64,000 bases of DNA from Streptomyces paludis (lineage in GTDB: Bacteria; Actinomycetota; Actinomycetes; Streptomycetales; Streptomycetaceae): assembly GCF_003344965.1 (NCBI RefSeq), contig NZ_CP031194.1, positions 4,898,001-4,962,000 of the forward strand, written 5' to 3'. A model generated the notes under the pieces. It ran no database searches and was not told the origin of the DNA. It was given only the letters and a program-made list of their open reading frames with translations. Both the position numbers and the translations under genes were made by a program. Shown here piece by piece: positions 29,501 to 36,415 of this stretch (its first letter is position 1; the number at the start of each line of letters is the position of its first letter).

Positions 29501-29817
29501 TGCTGCGTGGTGCGGTCTACACGGCGGCCGCGATCGGCACGGCGGCTGTCTGCGGCGCCACCGGCGTCGTTGTATGCCTCGCCGGGGCCGCTGCCATCGG
29601 TGCGGCCGGCGGCGCGGGGGACTACTGGGCCAAGCGGCGCTTCGGGAACCGTGCCACATTCCGACGCCGTGACTTCTGGGGAAGCGTGGGAACAGGCGCT
29701 GCCTTCAATGTAGCCGGTGCGGGCGGCGGTAGAGCGTACAGCGCCGGGGCCAGGTATTGGTCGAAGCTGAGATACAAGCCCCGGCACGCCGTCCCGCGTG
29801 GCAGACACCGGCGGTAG
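23569..29817 (+). CDS. Secreted RHS/YD-repeat protein with variable C-terminal tip
   Basis: A 2082-residue polymorphic-toxin-type protein. The order is: signal sequence (about 30-55, RPVALALTLLMSVEAAVLV); DNRLRE-type domain (about 345-520, FDTFVQQGYTTDQSAATELKIG); an Ig-like region (520-720); GPGSVNMLTGDFGLSATDASGFDLTATRSFSSRRP (about 838); many YD repeats (about 1075-1900); the RHS core (1906-1969, YGWLGGKQRST...GVRLYDPLLGRFLSVDPI...NRLDLDGKWG); and a 113-residue tip. The tip has a Gly/Ala hydrophobic segment and a very basic end, with no toxin fold that I recognise. The start is GTG after GAGGAG. A TTA leucine at codon 20 suggests bldA-dependent translation. Confidence 0.93.
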   Translation: MSYLMRRPTRHKAAGFQSPLQTTLSIRRMRPVALALTLLMSVEAAVLVESSGQAVALSPEVAKSARASSESRSVGPATAANISAARLKAKIQNRRIEVTGARTETSTTYVNPDGTVTEQAYAGPIRFKDEQGTWQDVDVSLKRVADGSVKAKGHPHGLTLAGKHTAPKGLKTTGVKTASEPAPLATVEDRAGREMELGWYGALPAPTIEGADDTVARYKDALPATDLLIESTRTGYEQFLELKDRSAVDANGQVTYRLKAAGLTAKAHGDGSITFTDAKGKSAGVLPSPVMWDARTDRNSGEHTHTAKVGVKVAQEGDAIAITLTPDAEFLADEATRFPVVIDPTVNIGASFDTFVQQGYTTDQSAATELKIGNNGSSQVARSFLSFPMKNITGKQITAAKLNLFEFHSWSCTARGWDLYSTGAALTSSRWTSQPTWGTKYATSTQTKGYSSACNDGWVSIDAASLVQTWANNGNATNHLGLRATDESDPYGWKRFNSGNAASNTPYLSVTYNSIPDVPTLISPADKAATNVTTPTLAAKALDGDGSQVRIDYEVWASNGAAALRSGSSAYVASGAQASWKPAALPEGAYKWRTRAGDGSANSAWSGFRALTVDTTAPATSRVSSTDFPAGQWSGSPDDNGDFTGTFTFTPPTSDVKEVQWNLDGAAWQSAATTGTAVSRKPVFRAGKHVLTVRTKDAAGNVSASTSHTFYAGSGAALLTPGSGDRTARRAELTGQGKAGDTGVRYQYRRGETDAWKDVPAQNVRRKADGSALTSWPAKVTGGDAEALIWNVTDTLSEDGPVDVRALFTDGTTSDGSPAATITVDRNAGEAPSSGVGPGSVNMLTGDFGLSATDASGFDLTATRSFSSRRPANGSQQEGQSAIFGPQWTAGTTAELSESDWASVRRTSATSVAVVDVDGEETGFTATTGGGWKPETGAEDLTLTGSLTGSFTLKDTEGTTSVFTKVDTAATTWQLSQTFLPTENSTTSVISEKVTVDGKILARPTYVIAPTSAASAAVCTATPSTRGCRILEYQYAATTTASGTALGDVAGQVTRIRLWSTAPGATTSTATIVSQYAYDVQGRLREQWDPRISPALKTAYTYDSAGRVVTLTPPGELPWTFAYGRAGVGAVAGDGMLLSASRPTLKAGTKDEQDGGRATTSVVYDVPLSGTKAPHQVSPAETAKWSQTDAPTDATAVFPADQVPSSHTGGDLGVADYDKATLTYTDASGREVNSGLPGRHLTVKQYDRFGNVVFELNATNRELALGSEDYQVNTQSELGILSESPAERAQLLGTVSVYSTDGKRKLEESGPLHLVTLTQALKGEGDSPDLPAGSLTAARAHTVSRYDEGRPTNGTATVSDQVTTSLVGAAVDGYPADGDVRTTTTAYDWVKGLPTTVVTDPGGLKLTKTTSYDTQGRVTRTTLPKSNGTDAGATVTRYWAATGTGTCEGRPEWADLVCSTGPAGVITGGGSNPTELPLKTTEYDRWGNTAKVTETANGTTRTTENTYDAAGRMTQTRMTGGVGTAVPAQSTTYDAGSGAVATVTDGTATIRHTTDVLGRAIAYDDGAGNVTRTQYDNRDRRIRVTDSAPSTVTYDYDNPAGLPSRVHDSVMGTIGDVTGFYDSDGRLYKQKLPWNMDVEFNLDPTGTETSRYWHWESGWTVQGESATESIHGQVVSRTTYTGGGAYQEYTYDAAGRLTKADDGRSGVTTHRAYTFDNNTNRTALTTTVDDIDGGAPTTATVSSTYDSADRLIATGTVYDAFGRTTAQAGGAQNAYYANDLARQITANSQRSTWNLDAAGRHASWTTEEQAEDNTWSTSVTKINHYGGGGDSPDWTAGSDGTVSRSIEDLSGNLIATTGKTGDVVLQMANLHGDISTQLPLADDTTPVVNAYDEYGSLVPGTDPTRYGWLGGKQRSTETPSGVILMGVRLYDPLLGRFLSVDPILGGNANAYDYVNGDPVNRLDLDGKWGISKRWKRRLLRGAVYTAAAIGTAAVCGATGVVVCLAGAAAIGAAGGAGDYWAKRRFGNRATFRRRDFWGSVGTGAAFNVAGAGGGRAYSAGARYWSKLRYKPRHAVPRGRHRR

Positions 29818-29844
29818 ACCTTCAAGCTGAAAAGAGAGAAGAAC

Positions 29845-30015
29845 GTGAAGCCATCCGACTTGATCATCATCATCGGCGTGCTGGCCGTTGGCGGGGCACT
29901 GGCTCTGCTGCTCGGAGGTGGATTTCCGAGTCAGGCCGTGCTCGCTCTGGCAGCCGCGGGAGGCGGCGCGTATGTAGGCGTCAGAATCAAGAACCGGAGG
30001 AATTCGGCGAAGTAG
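29845..30015 (+). CDS. Small membrane protein next to RHS tip; candidate immunity protein
   Basis: A 56-residue protein: GTG start after an AGAGAGAAG-type RBS, a short polar start, two hydrophobic segments (about 5-27, DLIIIIGVLAVGGALALLLGGG, and 32-47, AVLALAAAGGGAYVGV) and a basic end RIKNRRNSAK. It begins 27 bp after the RHS stop and a terminator follows, so it is co-transcribed with the RHS gene. Genes in this position commonly encode immunity to the tip; that role is inference only. Confidence 0.6.
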   Translation: MKPSDLIIIIGVLAVGGALALLLGGGFPSQAVLALAAAGGGAYVGVRIKNRRNSAK

Positions 30016-30064
30016 TGCCGAGGCGACCGTCCTGCCTGATCGGCGACGTCGGTTGAAGCGGTAA

Positions 30065-30096
30065 GGCGGTACGGGAGCCGGTGGCCCCGTACCGCC
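30065..30096 (+). terminator. Hairpin terminator of the RHS unit
   Basis: GGCGGTACGGG (30065-30075) pairs with CCCGTACCGCC (30086-30096), followed by TCTT. Confidence 0.75.
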
Positions 30097-30590
30097 TCTT
30101 CCGGTAGCGGATGGCAGTGCGGCCAGGGAGAGCGACCGTGCTTACCTGGCCGTATGCCAGGTCGCGCCATTGTTCCCGTGCGCCCTTTCTGAGTAAATCT
30201 AGAAGGTATTGATTATTGCGGACGAGTGACTGTGCCTTATTTCGAGGCTGTCCGATGCGTATGGACTTGGCTGCCTCGGGCGTGCCTTGCGGACGTGCTG
30301 TGAGGAGGCGCGCCGGAGGGTAATTTGCAGGATGCCTGGTGTATTCTTTTCCCGTATACCGAGATCACTGATGCGGCTTTCTTTGGTGTGGGCCAAATCG
30401 TAGTGTCAAGAAATAGTCGGGCGATGGATTCAGGTCCCTTGAGCGTGGAATTGTTGGCATGGTCGGGCGGGATTTTAGTTCATTGAGTTCCGGATTTTGA
30501 TCTCGATTTTTGAAATTTTATTCAGCGAATGCATCGAGGGCCTAATGCTGTCCCATCGTTGCTATTTGCAACCGCTGTGTGGGGGGTAAC
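30097..30590. other. AT-richer gene-free stretch after the RHS unit
   Basis: No coding region is supported on either strand; the short open frames here lack the third-position GC bias of Streptomyces genes. The base composition is plainly more AT-rich than anywhere else in the window (runs such as gaaattttattcagcgaatg at 30515-30534). This suggests acquired DNA or decayed former tip/immunity cassettes. Confidence 0.55.
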
Positions 30591-30812
30591 GTGAAGGATC
30601 CTGAATTTGAGGTTGGCGAGAGAGTCAGCCATCGTTCGGAGGTGGGAAACGTGGGTGAGGTTGTGGCTGTCCGTATATCTGGATGGCCGCCGCCCAGGTA
30701 CTGGATATATGATGTTCAATGGCGTGAAGGTGTGCGGTCGGTCCCGATGCGTGAAGGGCTGTGGCGCGTAAAAAACGGAGATGAGAGCCAGGTGCGCGAG
30801 GAATTAAACTGA
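30591..30812 (+). CDS. Small SH3-like protein of unknown function
   Basis: A 73-residue protein, KDPEFEVGERVSHRSEVGNV then GEVVAVRISGWPPPRYWIYDVQW. The pattern (VGERVSH..., GEVV.V, YDVQW, LWRV) resembles a small beta-barrel (SH3/KOW-like) but I cannot name a family. GTG 30591 has GGGGGT five bases upstream; GTG 30579 is an alternative. Codon use is less GC-biased than usual and the penultimate sense codon is TTA. Its place in the AT-rich flank of the RHS gene hints at an accessory, perhaps orphan-immunity, origin. Confidence 0.55.
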   Translation: MKDPEFEVGERVSHRSEVGNVGEVVAVRISGWPPPRYWIYDVQWREGVRSVPMREGLWRVKNGDESQVREELN

Positions 30813-31406
30813 TCCCAAAATTCCGAACAGACGTGTGTCATTGCGGGAAGTTCCGAACTGTGTAAATTCCTTGCGGGGCCGTAAAGGCCGCGTCGGCGGC
30901 CAACCGCGGCGGGTCGCTTTCGGTTGATCGGGAAGTCCCGCTCCGAGCGGCCCCACCGCCCCGACTCGCCCCGGTACCTCACCGCCACCAGCGCGGGCGA
31001 CGGGGTCAGAACTCGGTTGTCCGGGCAATGGGTTCGAACGCCTCCGTGGCCGCCCGGTCAGGCTGGGGCCACGTAGCCCGTGATCCGCGCATTACCTGGT
31101 CAGGGCAGGGAAAAGGGAGGACGACCGGGGTCGCCACCCCCCACAGGAGAGACCCCGGTCGCCTTCCGCCGGAGCCGCGTGACGGCCCCGTACTCAACAC
31201 AGCGCCGTCGCCGCGTTTTCTGTCACACCCCGGGGCGCGGGAGATGGTCACGGGAGGTGGTGAGGGTTGTGGGAGGGGTCACGGAGGATGTTGCAGAGTG
31301 CACAAGACATGGACGCGGACCCGGTAAAGCCGTAGCGTTCAGGGAGCGCGCGGGGGGCGCGCGGCGGTGACGGGCCGCGATTTCAGGACAGCTTGGCAGG
31401 CGGGTA
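30813..31406. other. Gene-free region with hairpin, upstream of sigma gene
   Basis: No gene is supported. TTCCGAAC occurs twice (about 30821 and 30850). A strong hairpin, GACCGGGGTC (31123-31132) with GACCCCGGTC (31151-31160), may be a terminator or attenuator. A GGTTCGAAC string at about 31031 resembles a tRNA T-arm but no tRNA can be folded around it. The promoter of the 31407 sigma gene should lie in 31250-31400. Confidence 0.5.
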
Positions 31407-32270
31407 GTGGGAGTGCTGGGGGATGACGCGGAGCTGACCGCCGCGGTGCTCGCGGCACAGGACGGTGACGAGAACGCGTTCCGGACTGTGTACCGCACGG
31501 TGCACCCGCGGCTGTTGGGCTATCTACGGACACTCGTCGGTGAGCCGGACGCCGAGGACGTGGCCTCCGAGGCATGGCTCCAGATCGCCCGCGACCTCGA
31601 CCGCTTCACCGGCGACGCCGACCGGTTCCGCGGCTGGACCGCCCGGATCGCCCGTAACCGTGCGCTCGATCACATCCGTATGCGCGGCCGGCGCCCGGCC
31701 ATCGGCGCCGACGAGACGGAGCTGGCCGGGAAGGCCGCCGAGTCGGACACCGCCGGCGAGGCCATGGAGGCGCTCGACACCGGCCGGACGATGGCGCTGA
31801 TCGCACGGCTCCCGCAGGACCAGGCCGAGGCCGTGGTGCTGCGGGTGGTGGTCGGCCTCGACGCGAAGACCGCCGCCCAGACGCTGGGCAAACGGCCGGG
31901 CGCGGTACGGACGGCCGCGCACCGCGGACTGAAGCGGCTGGCCGAGCTGCTCGCCGCGGGCGACGAGGAACCCGACGGGGCGGGTGCCGCTCCGGGTGCC
32001 GCTCCGGGAGGGGGGCCGTCGGGTTCGTCGCGGGGTTCGTCGGCCGGACCGGGCGCCGGATCAGGCACCTTTCCACGTACGGGTCCTGGTGCCGGTACGG
32101 CCGCCGGTCCGCGGGACGGAACTGGCGTGGCCCGCGCGTCCGTTGGACCGGAAGTGCCCCGCGCGTCCGCCGTACCGGGGGGCGTCCCTCCGCAGCGGTC
32201 CGGCCGGTCGGTATCCTCTGCCTCCGCAGGTGTGACGCATTCGCGCCTGCGGACGCAGAGGGACATGTGA
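31407..32270 (+). CDS. Sigma-70 family RNA polymerase sigma factor with disordered tail
   Basis: An ECF-like sigma factor. Region 2 is DENAFRTVYRTVHPRLLGYLRTLVGEPDAEDVASEAWLQIARDL...WTARIARNRALDHIRMRGRRP, and region 4 is LPQDQAEAVVLRVVVGLDAKTAAQTLGKRPGAVRTAAHRGLKRL. About 90 C-terminal residues are Gly/Pro/Ala/Ser/Arg-rich and look disordered. Start GTG 31407 (or GTG 31413) has only a weak RBS. The stop overlaps the next start (TGATG at 32268-32272). Confidence 0.87.
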   Translation: MGVLGDDAELTAAVLAAQDGDENAFRTVYRTVHPRLLGYLRTLVGEPDAEDVASEAWLQIARDLDRFTGDADRFRGWTARIARNRALDHIRMRGRRPAIGADETELAGKAAESDTAGEAMEALDTGRTMALIARLPQDQAEAVVLRVVVGLDAKTAAQTLGKRPGAVRTAAHRGLKRLAELLAAGDEEPDGAGAAPGAAPGGGPSGSSRGSSAGPGAGSGTFPRTGPGAGTAAGPRDGTGVARASVGPEVPRASAVPGGVPPQRSGRSVSSASAGVTHSRLRTQRDM

Positions 32271-33466
32271 TGGCCGATGAGGGTGACCCGTGGCTCAGCG
32301 AGGACGAGGCGGAGAAATTCCTGCGGGGGGAGCCCGTAGAGGGTCTTGACGACGATGTCAGGGCCCGGCTGAATCTGCTCGACGACGCCTTGCGGGACAT
32401 GACCGTCGTCACGTACGCAAACGGTACGGAACTCCCCGGTGAGGCCGGCGCGCTCGCCGCCTTCCGGCAGGCGCGCGCCACCGGGGCCCGGCCGTCATCG
32501 ATGGCCTCGGACGAACTGCCCGGTACGGTACGGATCGCCCGCGCCCCCCGCGGCCGGCGCCCCTCCGGCACCGGTGGACGTGTGCGCCGGGGGCTGGTCG
32601 CGGCGGTGGCCGGGTGCGCGCTCAGCGGTATGGCGGTCGCGGCGGCTGCGGGTGTCCTGCCGGACATGTTCGACAGCGGACCCATGGGCGGCCCGGCCGA
32701 CTCCGTCTCCGCCGCGGCCACTTCGGGCCCGGACCGGTCGAGTACGCGCGGCACCGAGGGCGGCGACCCGGCCGGCACCCCGAGCGCGCCCGGCGCGTCC
32801 CCTCGCGTGGAAGAGCCCTCGCCCGTCTCCTCGTCCCTCACCGGCGGACGCGGAGTGGCCGACCCCCGAACCACCGGCACCGGTTCCGGCCACGACGGCG
32901 ACGGCCGGGCCGACCGGGGCGAGGAGGGCGGCGCCGACCGTACGGACCTCGCCATCGGCCCCGACGGCAAGCACCGCGGCCGGCCCGGTCCTGACGCGGA
33001 CGCCGAGAGCTGGAAGTGGTACGAGCGTACGGCCGCCGCGTGCCGCGACTACGCGAGCGGCGAGATCGACGACAAGCGCCGGAGGGCGCTGGAGGCGGCG
33101 GCCGACGGCCCCGAGGGCGTCGAGCGGTTCTGCGCCGACCTGTTGAGCGACGGCGGTACGCCACCGAGCCAGGGCGGCAAGCGGGGCGGCGACCGGAACG
33201 GTCCCGGCTACGGCGACGGCGACGGCACGGGCGGCGGCTCGGGTGGCGGTACGGGCGGCGGCTCGGGTGGCGGCTCGGGTGGCGACGACGAGGCCGGCCC
33301 CCCGGAGGGCGCGCCCGGCCTGGCCCCGCCCCGGCCGCCCAGCCCGGCACCGTCCATCGAACGGACGGCGTACCCGGTCCTGCCGGACGATCCGCAGCAG
33401 CACGTCATGCCCGCCGATGTGCCTTCCGATGTGCCTTCCGCCTCGCCGTCGTCCGTGGAGTCCTGA
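32270..33466 (+). CDS. Membrane protein coupled to sigma factor; putative anti-sigma/partner
   Basis: A 398-residue protein. The N-terminus is acidic (DPWLSEDEAEKFLRGEPVEGLDDDVRARLNLLDDALRDM). A single membrane helix lies at about 107-127 (RRGLVAAVAGCALSGMAVAAAAGVLP), followed by a long Ser/Gly/Asp/Pro-rich region with a short helical patch (WKWYERTAAACRDYASGEIDDKRRRALEAAADGPEGVERFCADLL). Gly-Gly-Ser repeats occupy about 320-345. Start ATG 32270 has GAGGGA eight bases upstream. Position and topology suggest it regulates the upstream sigma factor; no known anti-sigma domain was recognised. Confidence 0.72.
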   Translation: MADEGDPWLSEDEAEKFLRGEPVEGLDDDVRARLNLLDDALRDMTVVTYANGTELPGEAGALAAFRQARATGARPSSMASDELPGTVRIARAPRGRRPSGTGGRVRRGLVAAVAGCALSGMAVAAAAGVLPDMFDSGPMGGPADSVSAAATSGPDRSSTRGTEGGDPAGTPSAPGASPRVEEPSPVSSSLTGGRGVADPRTTGTGSGHDGDGRADRGEEGGADRTDLAIGPDGKHRGRPGPDADAESWKWYERTAAACRDYASGEIDDKRRRALEAAADGPEGVERFCADLLSDGGTPPSQGGKRGGDRNGPGYGDGDGTGGGSGGGTGGGSGGGSGGDDEAGPPEGAPGLAPPRPPSPAPSIERTAYPVLPDDPQQHVMPADVPSDVPSASPSSVES

Positions 33467-33600
33467 CAGACCCGCCGATGTCATGGGTGTGAGGGCGGGT
33501 GTGACGTTTCTTCGAGGGTTGGCGCAGTACAGAGTGAGCCGACTGGTCATCGGCCGCGCGAGAGCCGGGGTTCCCCCCGTACCTTCGGCTCAGCGCACCC

Positions 33601-33639
33601 GGCGCGGGCGGGACACGTTCCCCCGGTCCCGCCCGCGCC
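33601..33639. terminator. Perfect 14-bp hairpin terminator
   Basis: GGCGCGGGCGGGAC (33601-33614) pairs with GTCCCGCCCGCGCC (33626-33639), followed by TTCTCC. It ends the sigma/membrane-protein operon. Confidence 0.8.
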
Positions 33640-33713
33640 CTTCTCCGTCTCCGTAACTCTTCGGCCGCCAATCGTGTGGCAGGCGGACAGCCGGTTTCCG
33701 TACAGTCCACGCC

Positions 33714-34211
33714 ATGCCACAGCTCCAGCCACAGCCCCAGCCGCAGCTGCTCCGTCCGGACCACGCCCCCGCTCTCCTCGCCTTCGAGCGGGCGAACCGG
33801 GCCTACTTCGCGGCGTCCATTCCCGACCGGGGAGAGGACTACTTCGCCCGGTTCGACGAGCGCCACCGCGAGCTGCTGGCCGAGCAGGCGACCGGGGCCT
33901 GTTTCTTCCATGTTCTGGTCGACGCCGCGGGCGAGGTGCTGGGGCGGGTCAACCTGGTGGATGTGGCTGACGGCAGTGCCGAGTTGGGATACCGGATCGC
34001 GGAGCGGGCCGCGGGCCGGGGGCTGGCCACCTCGGCCGTGCGGGAGGTGTGCGCCCTCGCCGCCGGCACATACGGGCTGACCTCCCTGCGGGCCGCCACG
34101 ACTCTCGACAACGCGGCGTCGCGAGCGGTGCTGGCCCGTGCGGGATTCACCGTCACCGGCGAGACGCGGCTCTCGGGCCACCCGGGCCTGAGGTATCTCA
34201 AGTCCGTCTGA
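33714..34211 (+). CDS. GNAT-family N-acetyltransferase
   Basis: A 165-residue acetyltransferase of the RimJ/RimL-like branch. The acetyl-CoA-binding region reads ELGYRIAERAAGRGLATSAVREVCALA (Q/R-x-x-G-x-G/A variant), followed by LRAATTLDNAASRAVLARAGFTVTGETRL, the usual N.AS..VL...GF motif. A Gln/Pro repeat (QLQPQPQPQ) opens the protein. The substrate, possibly a protein N-terminus or an antibiotic, cannot be told from sequence. Confidence 0.87.
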   Translation: MPQLQPQPQPQLLRPDHAPALLAFERANRAYFAASIPDRGEDYFARFDERHRELLAEQATGACFFHVLVDAAGEVLGRVNLVDVADGSAELGYRIAERAAGRGLATSAVREVCALAAGTYGLTSLRAATTLDNAASRAVLARAGFTVTGETRLSGHPGLRYLKSV

Positions 34212-34262
34212 GGACAGGTCCGTTGAGGATCTTCCGCCCGAGGGCCGCCGAAGTCGTCGCCG

Positions 34263-35195
34263 CTACCAGTAGATGACGACCTTGTCGCCGACGTCGACCT
34301 GATCGAACAGCGCGGCGATCTTCTGCTCGTCCCGGACGTTGACGCAGCCGTGCGAAGCGCCCGCGTATCCGCGTGCCGCGAAGTCCGAGGAGTAGTGCAC
34401 GGCCTGTCCGCCGCTGAAGAACATGGCGTACGGCATGGGTGAGTCGTACAGCGTCGAGACATGGTCCCGGGACTTCCAGCCGACCGAGAACAGGCCCTCG
34501 CGGGTCGGGGTGTACTCCGAGCCGAAGCGCACGTCCATCGCGGAGACCACCGTGCCGTTGACCATCCACGCGAGGGTGCTGCTCTTCTTGCTGATGCACA
34601 TCACCCGCCCCTTCAGACACCGGGGATCGGGGGCGGCGACCGGCTTCGCGGTCGGCGGACGCAGTTCGTCGGGGGTCGGCTGTTTCGTCATGCCGAGGAG
34701 GCGCTGCCAGGTGACGGTGTCGGTCGCGCCGGTACGGGGGAGCCCGCGCTTGGCCTGGAAGGACGAGACGGCGGTGGCGGTGACCGTGCCGTAGAAGCCG
34801 GTGGGCGCGCGGTCGAAGTAGCCGATCTGGCGCAACCGGGCCTGGAGTTCGCGTACTTGACCGTTCTCCGCGCCGCTCGCCAGCAGTACGGCGGGCTGGG
34901 GCGCGGGCGGCGCGGTGCTCGCGCTCGGCGCGCTCGCCGGAGCGGCCGGTGGCGGGGCCGAGGTCCGGGGCGGCGTCGGTGCGGGGGACGAGGTCGACGG
35001 TGACGCGGTGAGCGGTGTGGCCGTGGGTACGTCGGGCGGCGGACCGATGCTCACCCCCAGCGGGCTGCCGCCGCCGGGCTTGGCGTCCGCTCCCGTACCG
35101 CCGGCGCCCGGCTGGACCGTACAGCCGACGCTCATCGCCACTGTCAGTACGGCCGTGGCGGTGAGTGCTCCGCGCAGGGCGGGTGTCCTGAGCAT
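34263..35195 (-). CDS. Lipoprotein L,D-transpeptidase with peptidoglycan-binding domain
   Basis: A 310-residue cell-wall enzyme that makes 3-3 peptide cross-links or attaches proteins. The order is: signal peptide with lipobox SVGC (about residues 10-27), a Pro/Ser/Thr-rich linker, a PG_binding_1 domain (NGQVRELQARLRQIGYFDRAPTGFYGTVTATAVSSFQAKRGL), and a YkuD catalytic domain with HYSSDFAARGYAGASHGCVNVRDEQ containing the catalytic Cys. Start ATG 35195 has GGGGGA seven bases upstream. It is divergent from the LysE gene. Confidence 0.92.
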   Translation of the reverse strand: MLRTPALRGALTATAVLTVAMSVGCTVQPGAGGTGADAKPGGGSPLGVSIGPPPDVPTATPLTASPSTSSPAPTPPRTSAPPPAAPASAPSASTAPPAPQPAVLLASGAENGQVRELQARLRQIGYFDRAPTGFYGTVTATAVSSFQAKRGLPRTGATDTVTWQRLLGMTKQPTPDELRPPTAKPVAAPDPRCLKGRVMCISKKSSTLAWMVNGTVVSAMDVRFGSEYTPTREGLFSVGWKSRDHVSTLYDSPMPYAMFFSGGQAVHYSSDFAARGYAGASHGCVNVRDEQKIAALFDQVDVGDKVVIYW

Positions 35196-35419
35196 GTTGT
35201 CCCCCGTCTCTCTTCTCTTTCTTCTTCTCTGCCCTCTTTTTGAAGTCCCGCCGCATTCTCGCGGGCCGTCGCGGGTGACAGGTGCGGTTTCGGGCAAGCG
35301 GTGCGCAGATCGTGACCCGTGGTGCCGCGCGGGCTGCCGCGCGGGCCGTCGTGACGGCGGTCGTCCGGCCGGTGGACGCGCCGTGCGGCCGGGGAGGGGC
35401 GTATGCCACACTCCGGCGC

Positions 35420-36097
35420 ATGCTGGGTGTAACCGATCTGCCGACATATCTGGTCGGCCTCACACTGATCATTCTGCTGCCGGGGCCGAACTCGCTCTAT
35501 GTGCTCTCGGTCGCGGCCCGCCGCGGCATACGCGCCGGTTACGGCGCCGCCGCGGGCGTCTGGTGCGGCGATACGGTCCTGATGGCGCTGTCGGCGGCGG
35601 GCGTCGCCTCGCTCCTCCAGGGCAACGCGCTGCTCTTCGGCATCGTCAAGTACGCGGGCGCGGGTTATCTGACCTGGCTGGCGATCGGGATGCTGCGCGC
35701 GGCGTGGTCGCTGTGGCGGGAGCGGAACGTACAGGAGCGGACTGCGGACGCCACGGCAGACGTCGCGGCGGACGTCACGGCGGATGCTCCGGCCGTCGAG
35801 CGTCCGTACCGCCGGGCCCTGGTGATCAGCCTGTTCAACCCGAAGGCGATCCTGTTCTTCATCTCGTTCTTCGTCCAGTTCGTGGACCCCCACTACGCGT
35901 ACCCCGCGCTGTCCTTCATCCTGCTGGGCCTCGTCGCCAACCTCGCCAGCGCCCTCTACCTCTCCGCCCTCATCTTCGGCGGCACCCGCCTCGCCGCCGC
36001 CTTCCGCCGCCGCAAGCGGCTCTCGGCGGGGATGACGACGGCGGCGGGCGCGCTGTTCCTGGGCTTCGCGGCCAAGCTGTCGCTGAGCAGCGTCTGA
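35420..36097 (+). CDS. LysE-family amino-acid exporter
   Basis: A 225-residue transporter with six predicted helices. LIILLPGPNSLYVLSVAARRGIRAGYGAAAGVWCGD is the LysE signature, with the helix 1 Pro-Gly-Pro-Asn. A long charged loop (Ala/Thr/Asp-rich, about 100-130) separates the two halves, and SLFNPKAILFFISFFVQFV is the second conserved block. The length fits LeuE-type exporters. The start at ATG 35420 leaves out an upstream non-coding open frame. Confidence 0.88.
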   Translation: MLGVTDLPTYLVGLTLIILLPGPNSLYVLSVAARRGIRAGYGAAAGVWCGDTVLMALSAAGVASLLQGNALLFGIVKYAGAGYLTWLAIGMLRAAWSLWRERNVQERTADATADVAADVTADAPAVERPYRRALVISLFNPKAILFFISFFVQFVDPHYAYPALSFILLGLVANLASALYLSALIFGGTRLAAAFRRRKRLSAGMTTAAGALFLGFAAKLSLSSV

Positions 36098-36415
36098 CGC
36101 GGCTCGGCATCCGATCGGCATCCGATGGACAGGCGCAATTACGGACGTAGTGTTTTCTGTGGTGATATGCGGTGCCCGTCGTGGAGTGCGTGAAATATCA
36201 GCCCCGTGATGCCTGTTTATGTACCGTTTTCCACCGCTGATTGACTTCGATACTGTCCGTTCGTGTAACGTTCGGTGCGGTTGAATCTTCGCGGCTGCTC
36301 TCGTGTCCGGAAGTTGAGCGCCAGTCCGCTTTCCGTTTCCCGGCGATTTCTGCTCGCAACTTGGAGGACGCGGTATGGAATTGTCCTTATGGCGACGGAA
36401 TCGGGAGAGCCGCAC
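36098..36415. other. AT-richer promoter region of the biosynthetic cluster
   Basis: A 318-bp gap with lower GC than both neighbours, typical of a Streptomyces regulatory region. It holds the candidate promoter at 36241 and no supported gene. The leader downstream of that promoter would be about 140 nt. Confidence 0.6.
36241..36271 (+). promoter_or_regulatory. Candidate promoter of the biosynthetic operon
   Basis: TTGACT at 36241-36246 is a good -35. The -10 is weaker: TGTAAC (36264-36269, spacer 17) or TAACGT (36266-36271, spacer 19). It is based on consensus match only. Confidence 0.35.

Noticed and set aside
31015..31045. GGGTTCGAACGCC resembling a tRNA T-arm
   Set aside because: No acceptor stem, D-arm or anticodon arm can be built in the ~75 bases around it.
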